Assembly: GCF_001661345.1 (NCBI RefSeq) | Contig: NW_017962934.1 | Span: 124,001 to 188,000 of the forward strand | Direction: 5' to 3' | Source: Ascoidea rubescens DSM 1968 | Lineage: Eukaryota; Ascomycota; Saccharomycetes; Ascoideales; Ascoideaceae | Length of the DNA: 64,000 nucleotides | In this document: one piece after another, positions 49,025 through 60,777 of the stretch | Numbering within the stretch: position 1 is the first letter of the stretch | Layout: each line of letters opens with the position of its first letter | Notes under the pieces: model-generated | Told to the model about the DNA's origin: nothing | The model's database searches: none | Seen by the model: the letters and a program-made list of their open reading frames with translations, nothing else | Translations under genes and position numbers: made by a program

Positions 49025-49433
49025 AAGAGAATTTCGTTTCACTATTTGGTGAAGAAAAAGCTGGCAGCAACCCAGCTCCTATGTCTAGCGAAAGCCTGGA
49101 TGTTCTCTTTAGTCAAGTGGTGGCCACGTTGAACACAAAAGTGAGGTGCTTCTGGGAACCAGGTTTGCTTCTACCGTTTAGGAATTGAGGCATTAAAAGC
49201 GCATCCTAGCTTCTTCACCGGAGCGGCTGGCATTTCTTTCCTATATACCAGTTTTATGACACTGGTCAACAGTGGTCACAGATTGATCAATATCGAATCG
49301 GTTAAATCAAATGCGCATGTCCCCGCCTTGTTCTACACGAAATCAGCAACATTTTGCTCCGACTTCATTGTCCTCGCTTTTGTTATCAATTTTCTTTGCC
49401 ATCCATCAGCAGCACAAATGATCTCCAATTGAC
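49025..49433 (+). pseudogene. Coding-like blocks, plus strand
   Basis: Two well-preserved plus-strand blocks lie here. The first reads ENFVSLFGEEKAGSNPAPMS, SESLDVLFSQVVATLNTKVR and CFWEPGLLLPFRN (49.03-49.19 kb). The second reads FMTLVNSGHRLINIESVKSN, AHVPALFYTKSATFCSDFIV and LAFVINFLCHPSAAQMISN (49.25-49.43 kb), the latter unbroken for 60 codons. They are in different frames. The second may be the beta part plus C-terminal helix of a short copy. Confidence 0.45.
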
Positions 49434-49621
49434 AAGTAACTGACGTATTGCGTCAAATTGTCTGCGAATGGCATAGCACGACGAAGAACTAGAAAGCAAT
49501 TGTGATGTTAGATCGGAATGTAATGACCGTCCTATACAATAATCACTCAGAATGTCCATGAAAATCACTAGGGTGGCCACAGCGAATGAATCTCCTTCAT
49601 TCGGAACAGCATGTTTATATA

Positions 49622-50053
49622 TTAAGTAATCATCAAGACAGCAGAGGAACATCTGACGTTGATAAACAGAGTCAAATGGCAATGGCCAAACACCATCAGC
49701 ATGAGATAGACCAATAGCAGGAGTCGCCTTTCTTGTGGACTATCTATTAATAGCTTTGTTGGGGATCCTTTGTGACAAATCTCGCATTTTAGTCTAGCAG
49801 CAGCAAAAGTCATATTGATGGTGACTATATTTCTTTCCGTTTGTCTCACTTGCGTGAGCAGTTGATGATGGAATATTGTAGTGATTGTCGCGGCAGTAGA
49901 TTCCGCAAACGATGCATTTAAATAACGCCAAAGCTGCTCACCTTCAACTAAATGCACTATTGAACGAAACACAATCATCTTTGAATGAAAATCAGGCCGC
50001 TTCATATACTGAAAAAGAGATTGAGATAAAAGCTGCTCTAATACGAGCAACAA
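49622..50053 (-). other. Longest open frame, probably a shadow
   Basis: This 143-codon minus-strand frame is the longest stop-free frame in the window, but its composition is leucine-rich and its codons lack the G-first excess seen elsewhere. The plus strand over 49.91-50.07 kb carries a more convincing block (AAHLQLNALLNETQSSLNEN). I therefore list it as a likely shadow rather than a gene. Confidence 0.35.
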
Positions 50054-50629
50054 TGTTATTTTTCCGATAAACCACTATTCAGAAGCATCTCACTTTTAAC
50101 CATTTGACATCTACAATGGCATTACAAATACCAGCGAAAGATCCTCTGTTTTGAGTTAAGTCGCAGAACTGATTCAGGCTGCCAATAATATATTATCAGC
50201 CACTATATCCAAAAAGAAAAACGTTGTAGAGCTACTTCCACTTGCTAGCGACTTTCAACGACTAAACAACCAGGGTCCGATCAACTGTGAGTGATTGCCG
50301 AACGGGAATAGCAGCGGATGCACCTGCGGGAACGGGTAATAGCGACGAAACTGACTTTGTGAGAACCTCATTATGGCCAAAACTACCTATTTCTAAAACC
50401 GATAACTTGTCATTGGTAGTTGTCAAGTCGTTTCGAGTTGTGTTTGAGAATCAGAGACAAACTAGGTTCAACTAGAGCTGCCTTGATAAGCGTCTTCACG
50501 AAGATGGTTGACCAAGATCTTAGCATCACTTTATACTTTACACTGAAAGTCAGCAAATCGGGTAACTATCTTTTCAGCGTAGGTGATGACCAACACTCAT
50601 TGACCATAAAATCCAGCAGCAAATAAGTG
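49912..50629 (+). pseudogene. Fossil copy, plus strand
   Basis: Plus-strand blocks are AAHLQLNALLNETQSSLNEN, AASYTEKEIEIKAALIRATM (49.93-50.06 kb; EKEIEIKAALIRAT matches GELIEIALIAAT), VAELIQAANNILSATISKKK with NVVELLPLASDFQRLNNQGP (50.16-50.28 kb), and finally VDQDLSITLYFTLKVSKSGN followed by YLFSVGDDQHSLTIKSSSK with a terminator at 50.63 kb. SVGDDQHS is the acidic turn. A short AT-rich gap follows. It is broken a few times. Confidence 0.5.
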
Positions 50630-51477
50630 AGGTATTTATAGCTATAAATTATTGCATTAGAATTGATTTATCCATATCTTCTAATTCTTTCTAATTGAGA
50701 ACGAGTTTTGTCAGTAACCATAAATGAGTGATGTGGTCAAAGTGATTAGACCTCGCAAACCAAATGTAACGTAAGACCTCCATAAAATAACTGGTAATTA
50801 AAAGCCGTAACACCCATTATAAACCACATTCATCACTATAGCCGGATCAAATCCGGCAGTAGCCATGGCAGAGAGACTTGAATTGATTGGACCGTTATCT
50901 TTGTTAAACTCAACTTATTCGGTAAAATTATCTCTTATTTTAATAAAGCGTCGCCCCAGCAATTGAATCTGAGCAGTTCGATACTCAAGACAGAACCCAA
51001 AATTGTTAGCATCACAGCATTGATTACAATCTGTGATTTTTGCCGGCGATCATTCAGAATTTGGCCCAAATCCTGTTGAAGCGTACGGTTCATATTATCT
51101 CATTGTGATGAAAAATATGAAAAGACTAACCTAAAATGATCTACAGCCCCTACTACTAAATTCTGTGTTAGCTGGTGCAGCGCCACTAGAGCTGACCAGC
51201 GACCGACAGGGAGGCTCACATCATTCCGTGCCAGAATCTAAGCAGCCTACCAAATTAAGTTAACACAGTTGAGAGACGTGTCCAAAGTGGCAAACCCGAT
51301 TATCTACCTCCGGTTCGTCAGAATCAGCCTCCCGTTTTCCTCCCGGATAGTATGTTTCTTGAGCTAATCCAGAAAAGGCAGCTTAGTCAATCGCTTCTAC
51401 ATATTTGCTGTAGATTTATTGTGATATGATGTTATTGTTTCATTTCAATGGGTTTTGAGACCAACTTGCGAAACTTC

Positions 51478-51650
51478 ACTTGCGATATCTCACTTGCGAG
51501 AACCACAGAAATAAATGGATGCAGTGAGTACTACATTGTGGCTCTGCCTTCAGATTATGGTACTTGCTCATCTTGGTCTATTCCTGTATGACATTCTCCA
51601 AGAAAATGATATTCTTGCTGATGAAGTTGATTTCGGTAAAGTTTAGATTG
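51478..51650 (+). pseudogene. Fossil beta-domain block, plus strand
   Basis: TCDISLARTTEINGCSEYYI followed by VALPSDYGTCSSWSIPV lies in one frame. In another, LFLYDILQENDILADEVDFG follows at 51.58-51.64 kb. The latter fits the pattern aromatic-x-Y-D then acidic turn shared by other copies. Only about 170 bases are readable, and both ends fade into sequence with no clear frame. Confidence 0.38.
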
Positions 51651-52136
51651 TTGTGGGCTTCATTTGACATACGTTGGCCACAGTCAACTTACTTTCAGGT
51701 GCACTGGAGTTGGTGGTATAATAATGATGATACTCCAGTGTAGCATAGACGATTTTGCAAAAGTTGTCAGCTAAACCGAGGGTTGAAACTGCTATTATTA
51801 TCGCTAGTTGACCTATTTTTGGTACGTGGCGCAATCAAAAATTCAATACACATGAGTACAATAACTTCATTAATGATCTGCGACGACGAATTTTCATGGC
51901 CTCCATTCTGAATACTCGCTGCCGTCGTCTATTTCTGTTTTGCTTCTCACTCCATCTACCCTGAATGAGTTGTTCCTCACTTTCTCGACAGCATCAAGTT
52001 ACTCTTATTATTGCAAAAGCTTGAAGCAATCATTAAGATGATGGTGCGTCGGCTGCTGACTCAAGCTCAACACCGTTGGTCTCCACAAATTGGTCATTGA
52101 TCAAAAAGGCTTAAAGACAACAATGCCATCCCATCC

Positions 52137-52747
52137 TTGAATCACAAAGATAGTACTGCAACTGACTGTTTGGGACCTCGGCAAAATCGTGCTTCAGAAT
52201 CAATCCCATCTGCTGCTTCTCCGACCCTCGGTAATTTCGGAGCCGCCAAGGTTCCTGAGTCCTTCTTTCAAAACCCGCTTAATATTGCACGCATGGCATG
52301 CTCAAAGCAAACCGCATGTGTTTGGATCTTCCTGCTTGCTCACCAAATGAAGTTCCCGCTAAACAGTTGAACGACCTAACTTCCCATTTGAGTGATGGTC
52401 TGCAATTGGCAAACAATAATTGACATCAATGGCACCGGCACCAAATTGCTCCCCTATGGAGATTCATTTGATATTGATCATCTCTCAGATCAAATAGCAA
52501 AATTAGGAAAAAAATGACCTACTTCAAGGAAGCCTCTTCGCTGCCGTTCAAGGGTTCTTGTGTTTAATTAAATGGCCAATTGGCGTTTGTCAGACTCGCA
52601 TAAGGATTAAATGATGAATCTGCTTCTTTTTGCGGTGCTGCTCTAGAGACAGCCAAATGGATTCAACTGGTTGCTCATGCTGGTAATGCAGGTTATCGAC
52701 TAATAGCCAAAGAGCTAGGGATTGATCAAAGTGATGAGTTGAGATGA
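52137..52747 (+). pseudogene. Fossil copy, plus strand, C-terminal half
   Basis: Plus-strand blocks are SIPSAASPTLGNFGAAKVPE (52.2 kb), TIIDINGTGTKLLPYGDSFD with IDHLSDQIAKLGKK (52.41-52.51 kb), and ASFCGAALETAKWIQLVAHA with GNAGYRLIAKELGIDQSDEL (52.62-52.74 kb) ending in a terminator. The last block is unbroken, very clean in codon bias, and is the C-terminal helix type; it also resembles KFCALLSMATSAGYEMS at 27.17 kb. Confidence 0.5.
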
Positions 52748-53479
52748 TAGTTATTTCAATGAACACATAAACAGAAGAATATTAATCAGTCATTTACACA
52801 CAGGCCAGCGCTGTTCTTGGCCTACTTCAAGTTGAGATTGTTGGGCAACGCCAGTTGCCGTCGTTGATGAAGGCCAACTTAGCTTTCGCAATTCTTTTCA
52901 TTGCATCTCAAATGCTGTTTCTGTCAAATTATGCGTAATCATAGACCAGTGACTTGTTCGGGTATATATTTAATTCACGTAACTAAAGTTTGTCAATGCT
53001 GTTCGAAATGTTTAATTTGATAATGAATATACTCCGGGGTTTCGCTACAGATTTGTCCATTCTGACGAAATACAAGATGAGATTTAATGTTTTCTGCAAT
53101 CTGATCAAAATTGGCTTGCCGAAGATTCTCAATGATCTGTGACAGCCAACGCATGAACAGGAGTACTCTAGCAATAGCTCTTTATTCCTAAAGTACTCCT
53201 TGTTCCATTTTGGCAGAATTTGGTCAAAGCGATCAGTTACAGCAAGTATGGGATTCAGTTGACTATTCATTTGTAAGTAATTGAAAGAAACAACTTAAGT
53301 GTGGGTGTTTATAATTTATTTATAAGTCCTGCCAACGCGACAATTGATAGATAGATCAGCCAAACCAATCTAGCGATTTATAAGAGTCATGTGTGTGTTT
53401 GACCATTAACGGTCGAGTGGAGAATCGCTGACTATGCTCAACGATCCCAGAAGCTGCGAATTCTTTAGACTTTCCTGTT

Positions 53480-53700
53480 TTGAATCAATTAACAGTCTTG
53501 ATGATACTGGTATTGCTCCCATTGATTCGACACTTCGTATTCATACAAGTTAGACCAGTTGCGGCAGGTGTAATTGGGATATGGGTCATCTGACAAAAAC
53601 GAAAGATTGAACACCTCTACAAGTGCTACAATTCTTGCACTACCAGTTTATGCAAACAAATCTGATATTCCTGCTGATGATGGCAACCGCTAGAACATTA
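53480..53700 (+). pseudogene. Coding-like fragments, plus strand
   Basis: Short pieces are SLDDTGIAPIDSTLRIHTS, PVAAGVIGIWVIW and TSTSATILALPVYANKSDIP followed by ADDGN. The last resembles the segment ATAVDHPVFRFSSNK of the 48 kb copy. Its NKSD tetrapeptide invites comparison with GTPases, but no P-loop is present nearby. Confidence 0.33.
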
Positions 53701-55739
53701 TTAGCTGAGTTACCGACGATTAGTAGGTACAATCTAACATTAATTGAATACCTGTGACTAGCAAACCAGCACAATTGAGATAGATGGTATTTTCGGTGAC
53801 CAGAATGCGGCTCTATCATGTAGTACTCAAACCTTGACATTAATTACGTGTGCAAGAATATCGCCATCCCAGCAGAAAGCCACTAAAATGCCTTTGCAAG
53901 AAGGCTGTTGCCAGAGGTGATTAATCTAGCTATATATTAGTTGTCATATCAGAGACTTAAAGGCACTGTAAGCAATCAACATTGTCCTTAGTGGTGTCAA
54001 TAATTATCAAAGACCGCAACCTCCGCTTCTTCTTCCACGAATAAACCGTCTGTGGTTCGCAAAAGACATATCACAACTGGTTTTTCATGTTTTGATACTG
54101 ATTCTAAAATGGAAACGCATAGCAATTTTCATTTGTTGACGTTTTGCAACGCTTAGAATGATGGAAAAGGCCAACCTCAATCAGTGTGGTCGTTGAAACT
54201 TTTAATTAATCAAAAGCCCATCTCAAGACGGTCAGCAATCGTTTTAGTTTTATCAATCATCGGTCCCACACCATTTACCTAATTTTTCAAATTTCAACGA
54301 CCACAGTAATATAGCTATAGTTAATGGAAATTTTACTGTTCCCATTTTATTTGAAATAAGGGCAAGTCCCTTCGGGTTTTACTTCAGAACGCAGTTCATA
54401 CTGAAATCATTCTTGTTTTTTGCTTCTTATCTAAAGATTTGATGCCGCGCAGCGAACCGCAGGTATTGGTGAAGCCTTCAGCGGCTACGTGAATATGATA
54501 GATTAGTAGTTCAATAAAAATCGATCAGATTTGCTCCCTAGACCTATCAAGGTCTCCAATCGCTTTTCCATTCCGCAGCGGATCTTGGGAATCAGATGCT
54601 GCAGACTTCTCAGCCTACAGATCCAGAATTTGCTTGTTGATTTTTCCTGCCAGCTGATAGAGATATGTTAATGCTATGCATGGTAGGTTGTGAATTATAT
54701 TCCTTATTGCACGATGATTTGACTTTTTAGCTTCACGAAAACTGTTTCCAATATTGGTCGTTCATTTAATTATCTGATTCGCGTAACCCTTCTTTTTACC
54801 CAAATGTCCGAGGTATTGACTGACGTAGCGCTTGAGTGATTAACGAATCAAAAAGAAGTGGTAAATACACGTGTTAATTAAGTGAATGGCCGGCTCGTAT
54901 GTACTTAAAAACATGTTGTCAGCGGCTTTGGAAACCATTGATGCTCCATACTTTTGACAAGATGTGGCAAAAAGGAAGCGCTGCTCATAGTTCAAAGCTG
55001 AAATATATTAGTTCTAATGCCTAAAACCGTAATCATTCCTGCGATGCCAAATTGCTATTATTCTCGCTGATCATCCTACCTTTGGCATGATCTCTACGAT
55101 TAATTTCAAGTCATCTCATTGATACGCAGGATTCCTAAATGTTGGGGGGTTTCTTCAAACTTTTACACTGATTCCAATGTCAGTTTGTTCTTTCGCAAAA
55201 GGATTAGAATTCCTTTGTTTTTATACTCCAGTGTTTCACATTAATAGTTTTATTGGTAATAATTGTCGGTCTGATCTTTTGATGGATTTGGCGGAATTTC
55301 ATTACCGCCTCATCGTTGAATCTTTCAAGCCCTTGCGACAGTTTTTCAACTGACCTATTATAACACATGTGTTGCGATGATTTAAGAAATAATGAACGAC
55401 AACTTCCACTAATGGTGATCTCTACCAGTTGATAAATACCAGCATTGAGGCTGCGTAATTTTTTGGTTCAAATCAAATTTGTGTCTGTTGCAATTACTGA
55501 ATTCTATTCAATTTTCAAGTTTTCACTCAATTGAGTATGCAATAATGTACCCGCAGCATTGGCTGATTTTCATATATTTTACAAATCAAATGGGCCGAGG
55601 AAATGAGGAACAGGCCGGATACCGTTCTTGACGCACGTACCAAAAGATTTCTACATTCCCCAATAGTTGAGGACTTGGACGTAGTTCTCTAAAGCACCAC
55701 ACAAACAGCTATTGCAAACTGGTCAATTATATTAGGGGA

Positions 55740-56375
55740 TGGAAGCAACTTTGGAAATCAGTGGTCGAGATTTAATTTAGCTCCTGTGCCATGCGAATTG
55801 AATCTTTGGGGACAAAGTACTGCTTTGAAACGTTGTCACCCTGCGGATAACGCTGACGGTCTTCTGAAGGATCTCTGTATTGTGTGGAACCTCGAAGTGA
55901 ACACTCTGCATCGTGGTATCCCGGAGAAGACCGCTTTTATGAAGCAGGTGACTCAAATCCAGCTACCTAAGAAATGCCGCTGCCGATCTCACGTACGTCA
56001 GCTCTGCTATATATATCATTTGTTGAAGTAGGTTTTCATCAAAGTTCAGAATGTTTTCTTGCTGGAATGAGAAATCCCTACCGATGCTCCAATTGCAAAA
56101 TTGAGTGGTTCATGGTGTGTCTTTTTGCCGCTCTGTTTGTTTTATTGGTTGAAGCCTTTATGTTACAACATGCTGGTGATGCTGATGATGATCATTCACA
56201 TAAAAATTAATGATCTTTTAAAGTCCAATAGCACTGGTTTGCATAGTGGCGGATTGGTTTCAGTAGTATTGCAACAGGTGTATGACATCAGTTGGTATGC
56301 CACTGATCTGTTGCTGAGCTTTAGAAATATCGACGGTGCTTTTGAGGATGATGCTTTTCTCATTATGCCCCGCTG
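55740..56375 (+). pseudogene. Coding-like blocks, plus strand
   Basis: Plus-strand open frames are RIESLGTKYCFETLSPCG near 55.8 kb, then SRTSALLYISFVEVGFHQSS and EWFMVCLFAALFVLLVEAFM with LQHAGDADDDHSHKN before a terminator (55974-56210), then in another frame STGLHSGGLVSVVLQQVYDI with SWYATDLLLSFRNIDGAFED and DAFLIMPR (56.2-56.37 kb). The hydrophobic stretch near 56.12 kb could be a membrane helix or the family C-terminal helix. Confidence 0.38.
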
Positions 56376-56741
56376 ATTGCTTCGACGAAAACGCAAAATT
56401 GATTTTCAAGTAACTCAATGGGAAATCATTTCTTCAAGGAGAGATATTACAAGATTCTCAAAGAGGTCAATGGCAATTCAATGGATGGGATGGCCGCTAC
56501 TGCTCCATTTTCGCGCATCGATGGGGCCAAAAAACTCTAATAGAATTTACTGAAACAGCAGATCTCTCTCATAAAACTGCAAGCTAACTCTCATTTCGAT
56601 TATGATGTTTCTGCTAGTAGTTCACCTTTAGCACCTGCTTTCCCCGTTGCTGTTGAATCAAAATGCACCCCTCAACAAAGGACAATGAGTTCGCTCCGTT
56701 GTGACATACCGAGACATCCTGCAGATTCCTGGATGACTTGA

Positions 56742-57640
56742 CTGACAGTTGCTGACTACAGTCGGTCCAATCAGATGGGTCTGCTGCCATTTCTGTTTGG
56801 CCGGGTGCAACAGTTGATTGGTTGTGGTTGACTTGGTGGGTGAAAACAAAAAGGTTGCTGATATTGATGTTCAATTGAAGGTATTTTGTTTATTGAACCT
56901 TGCCCAATATTTTTGGTAACACTATTTGATGAGGGTTTTTTTGAACGCAGCGCAGAATTCTCCTTTCGGGGTCACTTCATCTGATGTTAACGGTAGTTCT
57001 ACTCTGATAAATTTAAATGCCGATCATGGGAATATGATTTTTAGACGGCCACGGTAAACCTTAGCTCTCAATTTCTGCTGCTGTGATGAAGGTCCTATGT
57101 TTTTAATCTATGATGATCGGCTTTCGTTTAAATTTGTTGGGGTCCGTAAAAGAGCAGAAGCAAATTTATATTATCAATTTGATGAGCCATCAGCTGTTGG
57201 GTTAATCACTTGAGATTCACTAGGCAACTTGCTCATTCTGGTGAAATTGTGTCCAGTGATATATCACTGATAAATTTTGGTTGTCCTAGTGTTGGATCAA
57301 GGGCTGACTTATGTGAAATAGAGGATTGACTGCTGTCATGAACATGTACTGTGCAAACCAAACCACCGCTGTTACTTATTCACATATTGTTGATATTGAT
57401 ATGGAAGTGCCAGTTTTTGCTGTTTATGAGAGACGTTATTTTCTCACCGTTGTTGTTCAATACTCCAGCAACGGTAGTGCTACCTTAATTGCAGAAGCTC
57501 ATTAGCTGTTGAACTTGTAGTATGGTATATGAAGGTCACCCAATTAGCCTTACCCAACACCGCTCATAAGTCTGTTCGCAAAAGCTGTGTGATTCACTCC
57601 AATTCCATGAATTTCCACAATAAAGGAATGAAACATGTAA
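56742..57640 (+). pseudogene. Fossil with repeated beta segments, plus strand
   Basis: Plus-strand blocks are SVQSDGSAAISVWPGATVDW (56.77 kb), SPFGVTSSDVNGSSTLINLN (56.95 kb), CDEGPMFLIYDDRLSFKFVG with YYQFDEPSAVGLITWDSLGN (57.1-57.23 kb), and in another frame TYSHIVDIDMEVPVFAVYER with RYFLTVVVQYSSNGSATLIA (57.37-57.5 kb). GPMFLIYDDRLSFKF and VPVFAVYERRYFLTV lie about 90 residues apart and look like two repeats of one beta domain. DIDMEVPVF is faintly cadherin-like (DxNDNxPxF), but the other cadherin motifs are not convincing. Confidence 0.48.
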
Positions 57641-57980
57641 TATCATTTGAACAGATCTTTCATCATTGAATGAACCAAAAGCAATAACAAATCAAAAAAT
57701 AAGAAAAGCGAGGCCACTGCTAATTGGAGCTGTCATCCCTGACAGTTTGGGGAGTGATCTTAAGATGTGAACACCGATTTTGATTATTTTGATGGCTAGC
57801 AAGGTTCATCTATTGTTCTCCAGACCATGAAAATTCTCTTAGCAAAAAAAATCAACTGCAGCTTCCATGAAAGTTATTCAAAGGTTGCATAAGCCGTTAT
57901 TGCGCAAAATATCAAGCAAACCACCTGACGTCATTGAAATCCATCGCGCATTTTTTGTCGTTCAAGAATAGTACGAGTCA

Positions 57981-58229
57981 ATGTACATTTATCTTCAGTC
58001 GTATCAGCCCTGCTCATTTCAGTTCGGCATGTTGCTTTGTTCAAACTGGATTCTCTTTCTATCATCTCACCCAGCTTCAAATAATAAAACAAGTCTCTTG
58101 CAGCTAAAGTTACTTGCATTGCCAATGGGGCGAGAAGACAAGCTCCGTCAACTGGTTTTGATGACACCGATTAAAGCCTCAAATATTGCTTATGCTACAG
58201 CTAAAATATTGTTAGCTGAAAGCCGATAA
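57981..58229 (+). pseudogene. Fossil C-terminal block, plus strand
   Basis: An 82-codon open frame ends with LLALPMGREDKLRQLVLMTP and IKASNIAYATAKILLAESR before a terminator. It is the clearest example of the C-terminal helix of the family (compare ARENVISVVNLAEN and NNLLAEK at 24.6 kb, and SNAAYILTKRLRA at 47.1 kb). The upstream half is less certain. Confidence 0.48.
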
Positions 58230-58835
58230 AAAATCATTGAAGGAATAAAATATATAGGCATGGATTTGGGGGCTAAGACTCAGCGAGCCTCCTGTGAGGA
58301 TACCTGAAACTTCAGTAAATGACTACTGTTTCCACAAGAATTAGATGCAGATGGTCATGCTCTCACGGTCACTACGTGAGATATCGACCAAACTTGTGGT
58401 AGTAGGATTTTTTGTCATGAAGATCTTTATGACGCAGACAAAAGACGATTGCTGCTCACAAATTATTCAAAATTAACTGTTGAACACGGATCTTCTTTAA
58501 ATGGTTTGCGCCGGCGCACATCGCCGTTATTAACGTTGATCCAACTACTTCAGTCGATATCCGGCTGATTGCTACTCAAATAGCAATTCAGCCAATTGTT
58601 GATTCCATGCCAATCAGCTGGGCATGTGTCCCTCAGGTATCAAAGAAGTTTGCTGTCGAGTGGTAATCAGATCGAACCCTGCTCCAACAAGTAGTTTTGC
58701 AACAGCAGCACCAGTTGTGCAGAATTTCACGTTGTTTAAACTGATTGAGTAAAAAGAAGATGTTAGTCCAGTGATTAACCAAGAAATTGTCAAAAACATC
58801 CGTGCGAACGCCTCATCAAAGCCATTATAGGATGA

Positions 58836-59190
58836 GCAAATTCATCTGACAATTGATGCTCTCTTTGTCGACAGCTGCTGTGAGATCCTCAGAAGCAACC
58901 ATATCAATTTGTTAAAGATAAAACCTTTTTGACGCTGCAGATGTTACAACAAGGGATGAATGGTGTTGCAAAGCGTCCTTTTTGCTTGCGCAAGTCGATT
59001 TTATTCACTGTTGCCAAACAAGCCTTTGAATTAGGATCATTTCACCATGGTGCATCACATCCGTGAAACAACCAACTTGATTAACTTATTCGGATATAGG
59101 AGAATCAGCAAATCACGCAGCACCAACAGTGGATTGGATGAGGTTGGCAAAGCCGTTGCTTAGTTTGCTGATCAAAATGAATCATTTGTG
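58836..59190 (+). pseudogene. Coding-like blocks, plus strand
   Basis: DEQIHLTIDALFVDSCCEIL with RSNHINLLKIKPF (58.84-58.93 kb) and, about 100 bases on, VHHIRETTNLINLFGYRRIS with STNSGLDEVGKAVA and FADQNESFV (59.05-59.19 kb) keep one frame with a few stops. The second is helical and lies where a C-terminal region would be expected. Function is unknown. Confidence 0.4.
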
Positions 59191-59650
59191 AGTTATCCTC
59201 GGTGGGGGTTTTGGAGCTGACTATTTCATGATAAACGAAGCGACTGCCGTTCGTACGAGGGTACACCTCAGCACATCGATAAGCTGAGTAAGATTGATTG
59301 CTGTTGTGGTGAAGTAACAGAAACAGTCATCAACCCTCTATAGATTTTAATTAAATGAGAGGACACAGAGTTGCATTTCGATGAATCATTATTGTTACAA
59401 ATCGGCTATTTGCTCGTTTACTGTTGAGCCAAAATCGATTCTGCATGAAACGGATGGTGCGGTAGGGCCACTTAGCAGATCTCTTGTGGCACCGTCTGAG
59501 ATGCACATATGCTGGTCAAGAAATCTCTTAAAATATTCGAAATGTTACCTATAGAAACTTCGATGCTAACTGCATAAAGATGAGTAGAACGGACTCTGCT
59601 GGCGATCTTGTTGAAGACATTGGGAACGGAAATTCAATTATGGGGTTCTC

Positions 59651-59863
59651 GTGGTGATTATTGACTTACCGTATAGCTGGAACTCAATCAAAAGCCTGTC
59701 CGTTTTCTTAGTGAGTTGCGTTAGGCATGTTCATTCTACTTGCCGAGGCCCACAGTCAAAGTCTGGGGCAGTTCAATATTGTAGTTATATTTTTAGAGGT
59801 ATTGATAAGAACTTTTACAAAGACAGCACGCTTCCGCTAGTGAATGGTAAATCATTACTCTGA
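59651..59863 (+). pseudogene. Open block, plus strand
   Basis: A 70-codon frame with VIIDLPYSWNSIKSLSVFLV, QSKSGAVQYCSYIFRGIDKN and STLPLVNGKSLL ends in a terminator. It has beta-like composition. An AT-rich spacer (59.9-60.3 kb) follows. No family motif is certain. Confidence 0.3.
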
Positions 59864-59899
59864 TTACAGAACCACCCAATCAAGTATCGATGACACACC

Positions 59900-60330
59900 T
59901 TCCGATGAAATGGGTATCGGGTAAATATTTTTCAATTGAAAACTGGTGACAAATTGTAATGTTGCTCAAAATTTAACTACGAGGGTTAGGGCGCATTTGG
60001 TAAATTCACTGAATGATTCACTTTCTTGATACAGTTAATCATGGTTCTTGCTGTGCTGTGCACGTTGTTTCCAGTTCATTTGATGATTATTGCATCTTGG
60101 GTTTGCTATTGAGTCGGTTTTGTAATTGTTAAATACTTGATTTTGCTACTGTACATTGGTTCTCTCTACTGCCGATGCAATTAGAGTGCACTATTGCTTT
60201 TGATTTAAAGTCAGTAAATACATATATTGGATTTGTTAAACATCGAATAGATATGTTACTGTTGTGCTCTTTCAATTGAGGTACGCATTCATTCGGTGAA
60301 TCTTCTCAATGTTTTATAACACTGCTTGGC
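59900..60330. other. AT-rich spacer
   Basis: AT-rich, T-rich sequence has no protein-like frame and no recognised RNA or repeat. It is similar to the other gaps in the array. Confidence 0.35.
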
Positions 60331-60534
60331 TGACTCTATAACAATTGTCCCGAAGTGTCAGTGTCTGCAAACAAAGAATCAATCTAATTAAGGAACAGGC
60401 CGCGTACCCTTCCAAAAACCACAATCCACATCATCTTTCAATAGTTTCTTTGCTGGAATTGAGTGAGGAGCCTTATTGTTGCAACGCCGTTAGTGGTAAT
60501 TATTCGACATCCGATGATCCTTTGTTCAGACCTT

Positions 60535-60777
60535 TTATATTAGAAAGACTTCGTTGGGTTTCCCATGCACATCATTACGACCGGCAGATGTTTTCGCCAA
60601 TCCACATAATATATCATTGTCAAGAACTTGAAACGTAAAACAAAAGTCGAATGGATTGGGACCAATTTTTATAACGACAATGGATTGGTCTCTAATCGTC
60701 ACGGCAACCGACCACTGAGTTGCTTTGAGTGACCGAAAGAAGGGATCCCTCAGGTTCATAGCAGCCGCCCTAAACAC
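60535..60777 (-). pseudogene. Fossil beta-domain block, minus strand
   Basis: An 80-codon minus frame contains DPFFRSLKATQWSVAVTIRD, QSIVVIKIGPNPFDFCFTFQ, VLDNDILCGLAKTSAGRNDV and HGKPNEVFLI. The codon bias is good and it is unbroken. It reads as several beta strands with an acidic loop, in line with the beta part of other copies. A plus-strand frame (60345-60638) overlaps and is less convincing. Confidence 0.43.

Noticed and set aside
49622-50053. Longest open frame (143 codons, minus) as a real gene
   Set aside because: Composition is leucine-rich, codon bias is poor, there is no motif, and the plus strand carries a more convincing block in the same place. About one frame of this length is plausible by chance in 64 kb.
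53600-53700. NKSD in LALPVYANKSDIPADD as a small GTPase G4 motif
   Set aside because: No P-loop or DxxG lies nearby, and the segment aligns better with the beta segment of the repeated family.
55605-60405. Shared GAACAGGCCG words near 55.6 and 60.4 kb as repeat ends
   Set aside because: Only about 10 bases are shared and the flanks differ, so it is compatible with chance in 64 kb.
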